A stretch of DNA of 64,000 nt from Hyperoodon ampullatus (taxonomy: Eukaryota; Chordata; Mammalia; Artiodactyla; Ziphiidae). The translations under genes were made by a program, and so were the position numbers. Positions 34,136 through 43,912 of the stretch are shown one piece after another. Location: assembly GCA_949752795.1 (NCBI GenBank), contig OX457071.1, positions 77,899,983 to 77,963,982 on the forward strand, written 5' to 3'. Every line of letters starts with the position of its first letter. The first letter of the stretch is position 1. The notes beneath the pieces were generated by a model. That model saw only the letters and a list, made by a program, of their open reading frames with translations. It made no database searches and had not been told where the DNA came from.

Positions 34136-34256
34136 TTTTTCGGGGGGGGGCATGCCACGTGGCTTGCGGAATCTTAGTTCGCCCGCCAGGGGTTGAACCT
34201 TGGCCCACGGCAGTGAGAGCACTAAGTCCTAACCACTGGACCACCAGGGAAGTCCC
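34136..34256 (-). repeat. CHR-type SINE, class H
   Basis: GGCATGCCACGTGGCTTGCGG, GGGTTGAACCTTGGCCC, ending CACCAGGGAAGTCCCC. The usual poly-T is reduced to TTTTTCGGGGGGGG. Confidence 0.85.
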
Positions 34257-34420
34257 CAAACTTCTATTCGCATAAGGATACGAGTCATATCAGATTGGGG
34301 CCCGCCTAATGAAGGCATTTAAACTTAACTACCTCTTTAAAATATCATCTCCAAGTGCAGTTGCATTCTGAGGTCCTTGGGGTCAGGATTTTAACATGCA
34401 GGGGGTTTCGAGAGGACACA
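34257..34420. repeat. Ancient interspersed repeat fragment, family unclear
   Basis: GAGTCATATCAGATTGGGGCCC, TTTAAACTTAACTACCTC and GCATTCTGAGGTCCTTGGGGTCAG are words I recognise from an old, common mammalian repeat. I cannot name it with confidence. Confidence 0.4.
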
Positions 34421-35111
34421 CCAGCTTTCGCCTTGGCACACGGACGCTTACTCTTGGGCCTCAGCAGCCTCGACCAGCTTCACCTGTAACTCCTTCCTAC
34501 CCATCCCTCCAGGGACTTGGCTTTCTAAACTTCCTGTTTCCCCGAGGGGCAGACCCTGTCACGACTCCAGGTTTTGTGTAAGTCGCCTCTCTACCTGGTT
34601 TGACCTTCCTCGCCTCCCTTATTTTTGTTTGCATGTTTATTTGCGAGCAGAACCCTGCTATGTGTTCATAATTGATAAGTTTCAGGAAATGATTTAGGTA
34701 TCCTTATCTGAAATCCACAAATTCCCCTCAAGAAAGAAGGTAACTGGCAGTGCTGTCGGGCTTTGGGGAGGCCCGTAGCTCTCAATCTTGGTTACATCAG
34801 GTGAGATCATCTAGGCACCGTCGACAGGTGGAAGGCATGACCAAGAACCGCAGGCTTGCAGGCCAAGAGCTTCTTCCCGTATCAGTGCTGGTGTGGCCTG
34901 CGTTTTCACTCTCCGCAGATTCGTATTACATCCTTTAACTGAAGAATCACTGCATCTCTTTGTGTTCTTCCGCTAAATAGCTCTGATCAAAGTTTAAAAA
35001 CTCTATGGTCCTGCATCCTCCTCCTTCTGTGGGTGAAACTCTGCTTATCCGTAAGTCGCAGGCTTCACTGGTGGCCCAGATTGTCACTCCCTTTGCAGAG
35101 AAGTACGTTGT

Positions 35112-35500
35112 TTGGTCAGGGCCTCCGAGTGCCTCCGTAAGGCAGTGCCACGCCTGCTGTGGACACGTGGAGGCTTTCACAGGGGAGGGTCCGAGGGGCC
35201 AGGCTTCCGCGGGGTTCTCGGGGCGAGTGCGCACCCCACCCTGGAAGCCCCAGCCCTGATCCAGCCTCTGCGCCGCTGCCCATCGCGTAGATGCGGCTCC
35301 AGGAGCCGGACCCAGGCGCATCGCCCCTCCTCCTGGCACCTCTCCTCCGGGGCCGCAGAGTGCGGACGCCAGCGCACAGACCACGGGCCGAGCCCCGCCT
35401 GCGGGTGGTGGGGGCGGAGGAGGTGGGGACGCTGGTGGGGGGCCTCCGGGAGCGGGGAGAGAACACGGGGCCTGTGCCTGTGGCCTTATGGAACTGTGAC
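35112..35500. promoter_or_regulatory. Orphan GC/CpG-rich block (candidate CpG island)
   Basis: From about 35161 to 35480 the sequence is very G+C rich. I count roughly 29 CpG in about 310 nt by eye, which is far above the surrounding DNA and near the level of the PSPC1 island. Open frames on both strands here are a by-product of high GC. No recognisable exon follows. It could be an unannotated promoter, a lncRNA start or a GC-rich relic. Confidence 0.45.
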
Positions 35501-35515
35501 CTTAAAACAACTCTG

Positions 35516-35811
35516 GGGCTTCCCTGGCGGCACAGAGGTTAAGAATCTGCCTGCCAGTGCAGGGGGCGCGGGTTCGAGCCCTGGTCTGGGAAGATCCCAC
35601 GTGCCGCAGAGCAGCTAAGCCCGCGAGCCACAACTACTAAGCCCACGTGCCACAACTACTGAGCCTGCATGCCACAACTACTGAAGCCCACGCGCCTAGA
35701 GCCCGTGCTCTGCAACAAGAGAAGCCACTGCAGTGAGAAGCCTGCACACCGCAACGAAGACCCAACGCAGCCAAAAATAAATAAATTTATAAAAAAAAAA
35801 ATAAAAGCAAA
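35516..35811 (+). repeat. CHR-type SINE, class L
   Basis: Head GGGGCTTCCCTGGCGGCAC, GGTTCGAGCCCTGGTCTGG, repeated CCACAACTACTGAGCC units, tail GCAGCCAAAAATAAATAAAT. Confidence 0.93.
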
Positions 35812-36309
35812 CAACAACAAAAGCAAAACCAAAAGATCTTCCAAAACTGAAAAGCAATGAAACAAGGAGGGAGGTCAGGGGGAACAGAAGAGAATATCCA
35901 AGAACTGTGGAAGTGTAAATGCAAGTCATGGGAACACCAGAGGAAGAAGAAAGAAAAGAACAAGAGAAATATTTGAAACAATAATGACTGAGAATTTCCC
36001 AAATTAATGTCAGATACCAAACCACAGATCCATGAAGCTCAGAAAGCTCCAAGCAGGATAAACACAAAAACAAGCTACACGTGGGCATGTCGTGTTCAAA
36101 TGACAGAAAATTAAAGGAAAAAATCCTGAAAGAAGCCAGAGAAAGAAAACACCTTACCAATAGAGGAACAAAGATTATAATTACATTTGACTTCTCCTCA
36201 GAAACAAGGCAAACAAGAGAGTGGAGTGAAATATTTAAAGTGTTGAGGAAAAAAAATACCATTGTAGAATTCTGTTCCCTGCAATCTTATCCTTCAAAAG
36301 TGAAGGAAA

Positions 36310-36523
36310 GGGCTTCCCTGGTGGCGCAGTGGTTGAGAATCTGCCTGCCGATGCAGGGGACACAGGTTCGTGCCCCGGTCCGGGAAGATCCCACATGTCG
36401 TGGAGCAGCTAGGCCTGTGAGCCATGGCCACTGAGCCTGTGCGTCCGCAGCCTGTGCTCCGCAACGGGAGAGACCACAACAGTGAGAGGCCCGCATACCG
36501 CAAAAAAAAAAAAAAAAAAAAAA
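36310..36523 (+). repeat. CHR-type SINE, class S
   Basis: A class S body with an A tail of about 25 nt. The duplication AAAAGTGAAGGAAA is at 36296-36309 and 36524-36537. Inserted into the L1 ORF1 relic. Confidence 0.95.
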
Positions 36524-36733
36524 AAAAGTGAAGGAAAAATAAAGACTTTTTCAGACAAAGATAAATTGAGGGAATTTGTTGCTAGTGGATCTGCTTTGTA
36601 AGAAATGTTGAAAGATGTGCTTTACAGAGAAAGAAAATAATATATGTCAGATACTCAGATTTATATAACGAAAGTAAGAGCACTGGAGAAGGAATGTGAA
36701 TATAAAATAAAAACTTTTATTTTTCTTATTCTT

Positions 36734-36938
36734 TTTTTTTTTTTTGAGGTACGCGGGCCTCTCACCGTTGTGGTCTCTCCCGTTGCGGAGCACAGGCTCC
36801 AGATGCACAGGCTCAGCGGCCATGGCTCACGGGCCCAGCCGCTCCGCGGCATGTGGGATCTTCCCGGACCAGGGCACAAACCCGCGGCCCCTGCATCGGC
36901 AGGCGAACTCCCAACCACTGCACCACCAGGGAAGCCCT
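36734..36938 (-). repeat. CHR-type SINE, class S
   Basis: A poly-T start then GAGGTACGCGGGCCTCTCAC and the class S body. The duplication ATTTTTCTTATTCTT is at 36719-36733 and 36939-36953. Confidence 0.95.
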
Positions 36939-37308
36939 ATTTTTCTTATTCTTAATTGATCTAACAGATAACTTTGTTCAAGATAATAATAGAGACAATA
37001 TATTAAATTATACATATATATGCTTGTATATGGATGAAATGAATGACTGAAATGATACAAGGGATGAGAGGGAGGAATCAGGATTATTTTACTATTACAA
37101 ATTACACTACCTGTGAAGTTATCGGTGTTATTTGAAAGTGGTCTTGGATTAGTTGTAAATAAATGTATATTGCAAACTCTAGGGCAACCACTTAAAAAAG
37201 TAGAAAAATAAGTACAACTGATATGCTAAGAAGGAGAGAAAATGAAATTATAAAATGCTTAGTTAAAACCACAGAAGGCAGAAAGTGTGGTCTACAAAAA
37301 TAGGAACA

Positions 37309-37432
37309 TGATAAACCATAATGGAAAAAAATGAAAATAAATGTATTATATGTATAATTAAGTCACATTGCTGTACAGCAGTAATTAACCTAACATTGTA
37401 AACCAACTATATTTCAATTAAAAAATATAAAT
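37309..37432 (+). repeat. Short (124-bp) L1 3'-end insertion
   Basis: GTCACATTGCTGTACAGCAG and AACATTGTAAACCAACTATA, then an A-rich tail: an L1 3' end. ATAGGAACA is duplicated at 37300-37308 and 37433-37441. Nested in the older L1. Confidence 0.78.
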
Positions 37433-37637
37433 ATAGGAACAAAGAACTAGGGCAACAAATGGAAAATGATAACAAATATGATATAAATCAAACTATAGCA
37501 GTAATCACTTTGAACATCATTGATCTAAGTGCACCAATTAAAAGACAGAGATTACCAATTAAAAGATAGGGTTGATCAAAAAACAAGACCCAATTCTATG
37601 TTGCGTATAAGAAACCCACTTTAAATATAAAGGCATA

Positions 37638-37990
37638 GGGACTTCCCTGGTGGTCCAGTGGTAGAGAATCTGCCTTACACTGCAGGGGACGCGGGTTTGA
37701 TTCCTGGACGGGGAACTAAGATCCCACATGCCTTGGGGCAACTAAGCCTGTGCACCACAACTACTGAGCTCGTGTGCCTCAACTAGAGAGTCTGCGTGCC
37801 GCAAACTACAGAGCTCACATGCTCTGGAGACTGCACACCATAAGTAGAGAGAAGCCCGTGTGCCACAACAAAGAGCCCGTGCACCGCAAGGGAAGATCCC
37901 ATATGCCTCAGTGAAGATCCCGTGTGCCGCAACTAAGACCAGATGCAGCCAAAAATAAAATAAATAAATGTAAAAAAATAAATCTTTAAA
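37638..37990 (+). repeat. CHR-type SINE, class L, long variant
   Basis: Head GGGACTTCCCTGGTGGTCC, then many CAACTA/CACAAC units and AGCCCGTGTGCCACAACAAAG, ending GCAGCCAAAAATAAAATAAA. Longer than the usual class L because of extra internal units, including a second GGGAAGATCCC. Confidence 0.9.
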
Positions 37991-38029
37991 AAAATGTATG
38001 AAGGCGTATATAGATTAAAAGTAAATGGA

Positions 38030-38153
38030 GGGGGGAGATTTCCCTGGTGGTCCAGTGGTTAAGACTCCATGCTGTCAATGCAGGGGGCTCGGGTTCTATC
38101 CCTGGTCAGGGAACTAAGACCCCACAAGCCGCGTGGTATGGCAAAAAAAAAAA
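38030..38153 (+). repeat. CHR-type SINE, class H
   Basis: GATTTCCCTGGTGGTCCAG head, CTATCCCTGGTCAGGGAAC, then A tail. The duplication AAAAGTAAATGGA is at 38017-38029 and 38154-38166. Confidence 0.93.
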
Positions 38154-38171
38154 AAAAGTAAATGGATGATT

Positions 38172-38227
38172 TCAGGATACAAGGTTAGTAAACAAAAGTC
38201 AGGATACAAGGTTAATACACAAAAGTC
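38172..38227 (+). repeat. 27-bp tandem duplication
   Basis: AGGATACAAGGTTA followed by a few bases and ACAAAAGTC occurs twice in direct succession inside the L1 ORF2 relic, with small differences between the copies. Confidence 0.65.
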
Positions 38228-38376
38228 ATTAATGTTTTTACACACCAGCAATGAACATGTGGAATTTGAAATTACAAACACAATACCACTTACATTGCCA
38301 CCCAAAACAAATGAATACTTAGATATAAATGTAACAAATTATCTACAAGATCTATATGAGGAAAACTACAAACTTC

Positions 38377-38590
38377 TTATTTTATTTATTTATTTATTTA
38401 TTTATTTATTTTTTGCTGTATGCTGGCCTCTCCCGTTGCGGAGCACAGGCTCCGGACGTGCAGGCTCAGCGGCCATGGCTCATGGGCCCAGCCGCTCCGC
38501 GGCATGTGGGATCTTCCTGGACCAGGGCACGAACCCGTGTCCCCCACATCAGCAGGCGGACTCTCAGCCACTGCGCCACCAGGGAAGCCC
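38377..38590 (-). repeat. CHR-type SINE, class S, internal deletion
   Basis: A (TTTA)n start replaces the poly-T; TTTGCTGTATGCTGGCCTCTC runs straight into CCGTTGCGGAGCAC, so the usual CACTGTTGTGGCCTCTC segment is missing. It ends CAGGGAAGCCC. Confidence 0.9.
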
Positions 38591-39435
38591 ACAAATCTCT
38601 TATGAATGAAATCAAAGATGAACTAAATAAATGGAGAGATAGTCCATGTTCGTGAATAGGAAGACTCAATACTGTCAAGATGTCAGTTCTCCCTAACTTG
38701 ATCCATAGATTCAATGGCATCCCAATCAAAATCCTAGCAAGTTATTTTGTCAATATGGACAAACCGATTCTTAAGTTTACGTGGAGAGGGAAAAGATTCA
38801 GAATAGTCAACACAATACTGAAGAAGAAAGTTGGAGGACTGATGCTACCTGACTACCAGACTTACCATAAAGTTACAGTAATCAAGACAGTGTGGCACTG
38901 GCAAAAGAAAAAGAGATCCATGGAATAGCATAGAGTCCAGAAATAGACCCTCATGGGTATAGATCAACTGATCTTTGACAATGGAGCAAAGGTAATACAA
39001 TGGAGCAAAGATTGTCTTTTCAACAAATGGTGCTGGAATGACTGGACATCCGTATGTAAAACACTGTATCTAGATACAAACCTTACATCCTTCAGAAAGT
39101 TAACTCAAAATGGACCACAGACCTAAATGTAAAATGTAGAACTATAAAATTCCTAGAAGAAAAACTGGAGAAAGTTTAGATGGCTTTTGCTTTGCTCATG
39201 ACTTCTTAGATACGCCAAAGGCACAATCCGTGAAAGAAAGAATTGATAAGCTGAACTTCGTTAAAATTAAAAGCTTCTGCTCTGTGAAAGACAATGTCAC
39301 AAGAATAAAAAGACAAGCCATAGGTTGGGGGAAAATATTTGCCAAAGACACATCTGATAAAGGACTGTTATCTAAAATACACAAAGAACTCTTACAGTTC
39401 AACAATAAGAAAAACACCTGGTTAAGAAATGGGCC

Positions 39436-39752
39436 AGGGATTCCCTGGTGGCGCAGTGGTTGAGAGTCTGCCTGCCGATGCAGGGGACACAGGTTTGAGC
39501 CCTGGTCTGGGAAGATCCCACATGCCGCGGAGCAACTAAGCCCGTGCGCCACAACTGCTGATCCTGCGTGCTACAACTATTGAAGCCCACGCACCTAGAG
39601 CCCGTGCTCTGCAACAAGAGAAGCCACTGCAACAAGAAGCCCGTGCACCGCAAGAAAGAGTAGCCCCTGCTCACTGCAACTAGAGAAAGCCCACACGCAG
39701 CAACGAAGACCCAACGCAGTCAAAAATAAATAAATAAAGTAAAAAAAAAATC
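39436..39752 (+). repeat. CHR-type SINE, class L
   Basis: GGGATTCCCTGGTGGCGCAG head, GGTTTGAGCCCTGGTCTGG, full set of CAACTAT/CAACAAGAG units, tail AAAAATAAATAAATAAAG. The early part carries the class S diagnostic word GAGAGTCTGCCTGCCGATG. Confidence 0.93.
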
Positions 39753-40115
39753 TGTATGCAGGTTTTTGTGTGGATTTAATTTTTCCATCCTCTGGGTAAA
39801 TACTAGCAGCGAGATTGCTGGATCATATGGTAAGGGTTTGGTTTTCGAGAAACAGCCAAAGTGTCTTCCTAAGTGGCTGCACCATTTTGTGTTCCCACCA
39901 GCAATGAGTGAGAGTTCCTTTTGCTCCATATCCTCCAGCCTTTGGTGTTGTCAGTGTTCCAGATTTTGGCCATTCTAGCAGGGGTACAGTGGTATATCAT
40001 TTTTATTTGAGTTTGCATTTCCCTGATAACATACAACATGGAGCATCTTTTCATATGCTCATTTGCCATCTAAATCTTTGCTGAAGTGTCTATTAAGGTC
40101 GTTGGCCCATTTCTT
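39753..40115 (-). repeat. L1 3' UTR relic, antisense
   Basis: GCAGGTTTTTGTGTGGATTT, GCTGGATCATATGGTAAGGG and CACCATTTTGTGTTCCCACC are classic antisense L1 3' words. Confidence 0.75.
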
Positions 40116-40117
40116 TT

Positions 40118-40203
40118 TTTCTTTTTCTTTTTTTTTTTTTTTTGTGGTACCTCTCACTGTTGTGGCCTCTCCTGCTGCAGAGCACAGGCTCTGGACGCGC
40201 AGG
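40118..40203 (-). repeat. CHR-type SINE, class S, truncated
   Basis: A long T/C-rich tail, GTGGTACCTCTCACTGTTGTG, GAGCACAGGCTCTGGACGC, then an abrupt break at GCAGG before the 55-bp tandem repeat. The promoter half is missing. Confidence 0.82.
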
Positions 40204-40480
40204 CTGTACACCACCAAGAGTGACCCTAATGTAAACTCTTGACTGTGGGCGACAGAGTCTGTACACCACCAAGAGTGACCCTAATGTAAACTCTTGACTG
40301 GGCGATGATGACATGTCAGTGTAGGGTCAATAAGTGTAACAAATATCCCACGTGGTGGGGGTGTTGATAGTGGGGAGACTGCAGGTGTAGGGCAGGGCGC
40401 GCATGGGAAATCTCTATACCTTCCTCTTAATTTTGCAGCGAACTGAAAACAGCTCCAAAAACTAAAGTCTTTTAAAAAAA
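40204..40480 (+). repeat. L1M 3' UTR with a 55-bp tandem duplication
   Basis: GTAAACTCTTGACTGGGCGA, CATGTCAGTGTAGGGTC, GGAAATCTCTATACCTTCC form an L1M 3' end. The first 55 bases (40204-40258, starting CTGTACACCACCAAGAG) are repeated from 40259. Confidence 0.75.
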
Positions 40481-40554
40481 GATGATATTAATAGCATATA
40501 CCTTAAAAGGTTGTTGTGATGATTAATGAGTGTGTGTAAAGCAATTAGAATAAT

Positions 40555-40745
40555 TCCCAGTACATTTTGGTTTGTAACCACTGCGAGTGGGGTGTTACTG
40601 GCATCTACCGGGTAGAAGCCAGTGATGCTGCTAAACATCTCCTCACGATAAATGATTATTCAGTCCAAAATATCGTGTTGAGATTTAAAAAACCTGCTCC
40701 AATGCTTCTGAGGCACCCTGGTGTGGATGGTCTGACCTAGGGAAT
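40555..40745 (+). repeat. hAT-type MER relic
   Basis: GGTGTTACTGGCATCTACCGGGTAG and GATGCTGCTAAACATCTCC fit the same nonautonomous hAT family as at 26485 and 47360. Confidence 0.5.
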
Positions 40746-40919
40746 GAGTGTAGCAGAAGAGGAGAGGAGGACCTGGACCTGTGGTTCTCAAGTGAAGATT
40801 CCCAGGAAAGACAGAGAGAGTAAGGAGTGGCCAGTGGCTGTGAGAATATCGGGGAATATCGTAGTGCAGAAGGTAGAATAGTGTTTCAGAAAGGTAGGAG
40901 GGAAGCGATCAATAATAGT

Positions 40920-41035
40920 ACTTGTATTTATGATGCCAGATTATTTTCCAAAGACTATACTTTAATTCATTTAATAGGCACAATAACTCTGTAAAGAAGG
41001 TATTCTTCCCACGTTACACATGAAAAAGCTCAGGC
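40920..41035 (-). repeat. MIR relic
   Basis: TTAATTCATTTAATAGGCACAATAACTCTG and ACACATGAAAAAGCTCAGGCCC follow the MIR core order. The orientation call is weak. Confidence 0.45.
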
Positions 41036-41629
41036 CCAGATCTACAACATCAAATGCTGCTGGAAGATCTGTGATATGACTGCTGCATCTGGTCAAAGTG
41101 GAAGCTGTCGCCCATGGTGACAAGAGAGGTTTCAGAGCGATGGAATGTGGGATAGACATCTGATCAGTGTGGCTGAAGAAATCAAGGATGAGCAAATCGA
41201 GACAGAAAACAGACAACTCTTGTTTCCTTTCTTTCTTTCTTGACTAAAGAAATAGTAGCTAAAGGACAACATGCGGTGTAGAGAAGGTTTTTCCCTTTTC
41301 TTTCCTTTTTTCTTTTTTTCCAAGATGCAAGTTTTATCAACACTTTCTTTTGCTGATGGAAATAGTTCCGTACAGATCAAGTAACTAATCACTTGGATGG
41401 GGATTAGGTAACTGTAGAAGCAAAGCACTTGAAACCTGCCATCCAGTGGTTTGGCCTAAGAGGGGATTTTTGACCATTCATTCATTGTAACAGGAGGGAA
41501 GGCAGCGCATATGGCTACATATGGAATTAGGTTGGTTGATTTGGTGCTGATGGAAAGAGCCAATTTTATTTGCTGTGCCTTTTTTTTCGGTGAGATTAAT
41601 AAATTCGACAATATCAGCTGTGAGTGAGG

Positions 41630-41726
41630 TGGGGAGGATCTCAGTTCCCCAACCAGGGATTGAACCCGGGGCCACGGCAATGAAAGCGTGGAGTCCTAAG
41701 CACTGGTCGGCCAGGGAAGTCCCAAG
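41630..41726 (-). repeat. CHR-type SINE, class H, partial
   Basis: GGGGAGGATCTCAGTTCCCC, GATTGAACCCGGGGCC, ending CCAGGGAAGTCCC. The usual T-rich tail lies further left at 41580-41590 and is interrupted by about 45 unrelated bases. Confidence 0.8.
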
Positions 41727-42384
41727 ATGTACTTTTATCTTTCCAAAAATTTCTCTGTGTCTCTACTTAGTCAACCCTCCCTACCTCCCAGCTCCTGGCA
41801 ACCACCGATCTGTGTTCTGTAGCTAGTTTTCCAGAATGTCATATATTCGGTAGGTAGCCTTTGAGTCACATTATTGCGTCTATCAGGAGTTTAGTCCTTT
41901 TTACTGCTAATATATTCTATTATATGAATGTACCACTGTTAGTTGTTGCAGTTGTTCAGTCAGAGACGAAAATGAGTCCAACACATGAGATGAATGCGTT
42001 AAAGCACAGTGGTAGAGGGCTGTTGCTCGCTCAGGCAAAACAGCAAAGCCCTCAGTCCACTATGACATATTTATTTAAGCTTTATCTTACATCTATTATA
42101 CTTTTTGTAATTAAAAGCATATTTTAAGAGCTAGATGTACTTTACTTATAGCTTTATCTAATACAAAGAGTTCTATTTAGCGCGGGCTGTGCCTTCCTTG
42201 AACATCTAATCAATGCACCTCCTTATTTCCTTATGGTCCCGATTATACCGAGGACATGCGTGGGTCAGTGCCCAGAACAATCAGTACTGCTTGCAGTCCT
42301 GAAACATTCGCACGCACCCAGCTTGTTAGGTGAGCCGATTCTTGGGTTATGTCTCTTCCCATGTCCTCAGTTACCCTTCTACAT

Positions 42385-42560
42385 TAGTCTATCCACCAGT
42401 TGGACATTTGGGTTGTTTCCAGTTTTCGTTGATTACAGATAAAGCCCTATGAACATTTTCATACAGGTTTTTGTGTGAACACAAGTTTTCATTTCAGTTG
42501 GATGAATAGGAGAGGGATTGCTGTTCTAAAGTAAGCATTTGTTTAAGTTCACGAGAAACT
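42385..42560 (-). repeat. L1 3' UTR relic, antisense
   Basis: CTATCCACCAGTTGGACATTTGGGTTGTTTCC and GAACATTTTCATACAGG are typical antisense L1 words. Confidence 0.65.
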
Positions 42561-43113
42561 GAACGGTTTTGTAAAGTGACTGTGAATTCATTTCTTTTTA
42601 ATACCCAATGAAGACCTACCACGTGCCAGGAGCGGTACTGGGCAGAACTGAGTAGTTTGGCCGACTCAGGTTATGGCTTGAAGATCTTAAAATATTTGCC
42701 ATCTGGCGCTTTGCAGAAAACGTTTTATGACCCTGTCCTAGGGTGTGGTCCATAGGTGTTGACGGAGTCCTTCTCTGAGGTGAATAATCAACATCACAAT
42801 TATTTTATAGAATTGGATTTTTCATTGGAAGTATAATAAAAGCTTGCTCTTGAAAAGGGCAGAAATGTGTTTTTACTTGTTTCAATTACTGGGAAATACC
42901 TCGTTATTTAATGCTATGTATAAAATCTGCAAGTTTTCACTTTCTGCTGTCATTGAAAATTGAGCTGGGCATCTAAGAGAATGTGGACATTTCCCGAATC
43001 ACTGCGTTTTCACACACTGCTGCAACTTCCAACATCACTGTTACCTACGGGGCTAGGGATCTTCCTTCCTCTCAGCCCTGGGAAGGCTGCGAACAGGGAC
43101 GCGTGCATAGCGG

Positions 43114-43125
43114 TGCGCATGCGCG
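43114..43125 (+). promoter_or_regulatory. NRF1 consensus site
   Basis: TGCGCATGCGCG matches the NRF1 palindrome YGCGCAYGCGCR at every position. It lies about 260 nt before the PSPC1 start codon, inside the CpG island. Confidence 0.7.
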
Positions 43126-43233
43126 CGCCACCAGGCGTGGGCGCAGCAGTACGCAGGCGCGTTGGCCCCGGCGCGGCTTCGGCGGAGGGGCGGGGCTTGT
43201 GCGGCGTCTCTCCCTCCCACCGCGGTTGTGGCG

Positions 43234-43245
43234 GCGCCATCTTGG
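43234..43245 (+). promoter_or_regulatory. YY1-type site
   Basis: GCGCCATCTTGG contains the GCCATCTTG core recognised by YY1, about 140 nt before the PSPC1 ATG. It is typical of TATA-less promoters. Confidence 0.65.
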
Positions 43246-43380
43246 GCGAGCGGCCGGGGCGTGAGTGCGGGCGGCGGGCTGGCGGCGTCCCCGAGGGTGT
43301 CCTTCCCGACCCCGGTTCCGTGCGCGGACATCGACACGCAGGTCGAGCTCTAGGCCGGGTCCGGGGGGGCACGCGCTGAG

Positions 43381-43740
43381 ATGATGCTGAGAGGAAACCT
43401 GAAGCAAGTGCGCATCGAGAAGAACCCGGCGCGCCTTCGCGCTCTAGAGTCGGCGGCCGGCGAGGGCGAGCCGGCGGCCATGGCGCTCGCCCTTCCTGGC
43501 GAGCCGCCCGCGCCCGCCGTGCCCGCCGAGGACCGGCCGGCCGAGGAGGGCGGCTTCACCATCGACATCAAGAGCTTCCTCAAGCCGGGCGAGAAGACAT
43601 ACACGCAGCGCTGCCGCCTCTTCGTGGGGAACCTGCCCACGGACATCACCGAGGACGACTTCAAGCGGCTGTTCGAGCGCTACGGCGAGCCCAGCGAGGT
43701 GTTCATCAACCGCGACCGCGGCTTCGGCTTCATCCGCCTG
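43381..43740 (+). CDS. PSPC1: PSPC1 coding exon 1 (N-terminus and first part of RRM1)
   Basis: The ATGATG at 43381 begins [20 protein letters not shown], the conserved PSPC1 start; residues 1-120. A low-complexity Ala/Pro/Glu stretch (24-57) is shorter than the human one. [18 protein letters not shown] then leads into RRM1, with RNP2 LFVGNL (80-85) and RNP1 RGFGFIRL (113-120). The exon ends CTG|GTGAGG at 43740, phase 0. Very high G+C and CpG reflect its place in the island; antisense frames over it are artefacts of that composition. Confidence 0.97.
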
Positions 43741-43792
43741 GTGAGGGGCAGCCGGGGGCGGGGCGCGGGGCCGCGGGGGCCGAGAGGTCGTC

Positions 43793-43912
43793 TCCCCCCT
43801 CCTCTCCCTCCCGCTCCCCTCCCCTCCCTCCCCCCTCCTCTCCCTCTCCCCTCCCCTCCCTTCCTCTCGTCTCCCCTCTCCTCCCCTCGTCTCCCCTCCC
43901 TTCCTCTTCTCA
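43793..43912 (+). repeat. C/T-only tract (CCCTCC/CCTCTCC repeats) in PSPC1 intron 1
   Basis: About 120 nt of nearly pure pyrimidine begins some 50 nt after the exon 1 donor. The minus strand has several runs of three or more G, so a G-quadruplex or triplex could form, and the length probably varies. Confidence 0.8.

Larger units (their letters stand above)
35812..39435 (+). mobile_element. Old composite L1 relic with nested SINEs and an internal deletion
   Basis: 35812-36309 and 36524-36733 are ORF1 C-terminal and spacer (ILKEARERKHL-type codons near 36127). 37440-37640 is the ORF2 start. 38155-38376 and 38591-39435 are ORF2 C-terminal (NLIHRFNGIPIKILASYF, LPDYQTYHKVTVIKTVWHW). The middle of ORF2 is absent between about 38030 and 38155. 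Seven later insertions (SINEs and an L1 tail) lie in or at the end of it. All frames are broken. Confidence 0.75.
43080..43790 (+). promoter_or_regulatory. PSPC1: PSPC1 CpG-island promoter
   Basis: A dense CpG region spans the 5' flank, 5' UTR and first exon of PSPC1, with no TATA box in view, as expected for a housekeeping gene. Visible sites include a perfect NRF1 palindrome, TGCGCATGCGCG (43114-43125); a GC box, AGGGGCGGGGCTT (43185-43197); and a YY1-type GCGCCATCTTGG (43234-43245). A YY1 site of that orientation often lies just downstream of the start site, which would put transcription start near 43200-43240. The start position is inference. Confidence 0.8.

Noticed and set aside
34947..35618. 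Open frames of 116-168 codons on both strands in the GC-rich block
   Set aside because: They overlap each other in different frames, run into a SINE on the right, and have Pro/Arg/Gly-rich content expected from composition alone.
29628..43080. A further protein gene between ZMYM5 and PSPC1
   Set aside because: All long open frames there map to SINEs, L1 relics or GC-rich composition; none has splice-consistent homology that I recognise.
43010..43664. Several open frames on both strands over the PSPC1 promoter and exon 1
   Set aside because: High G+C lowers stop-codon frequency. They overlap a well-supported exon and show no domain or codon-level conservation I recognise.
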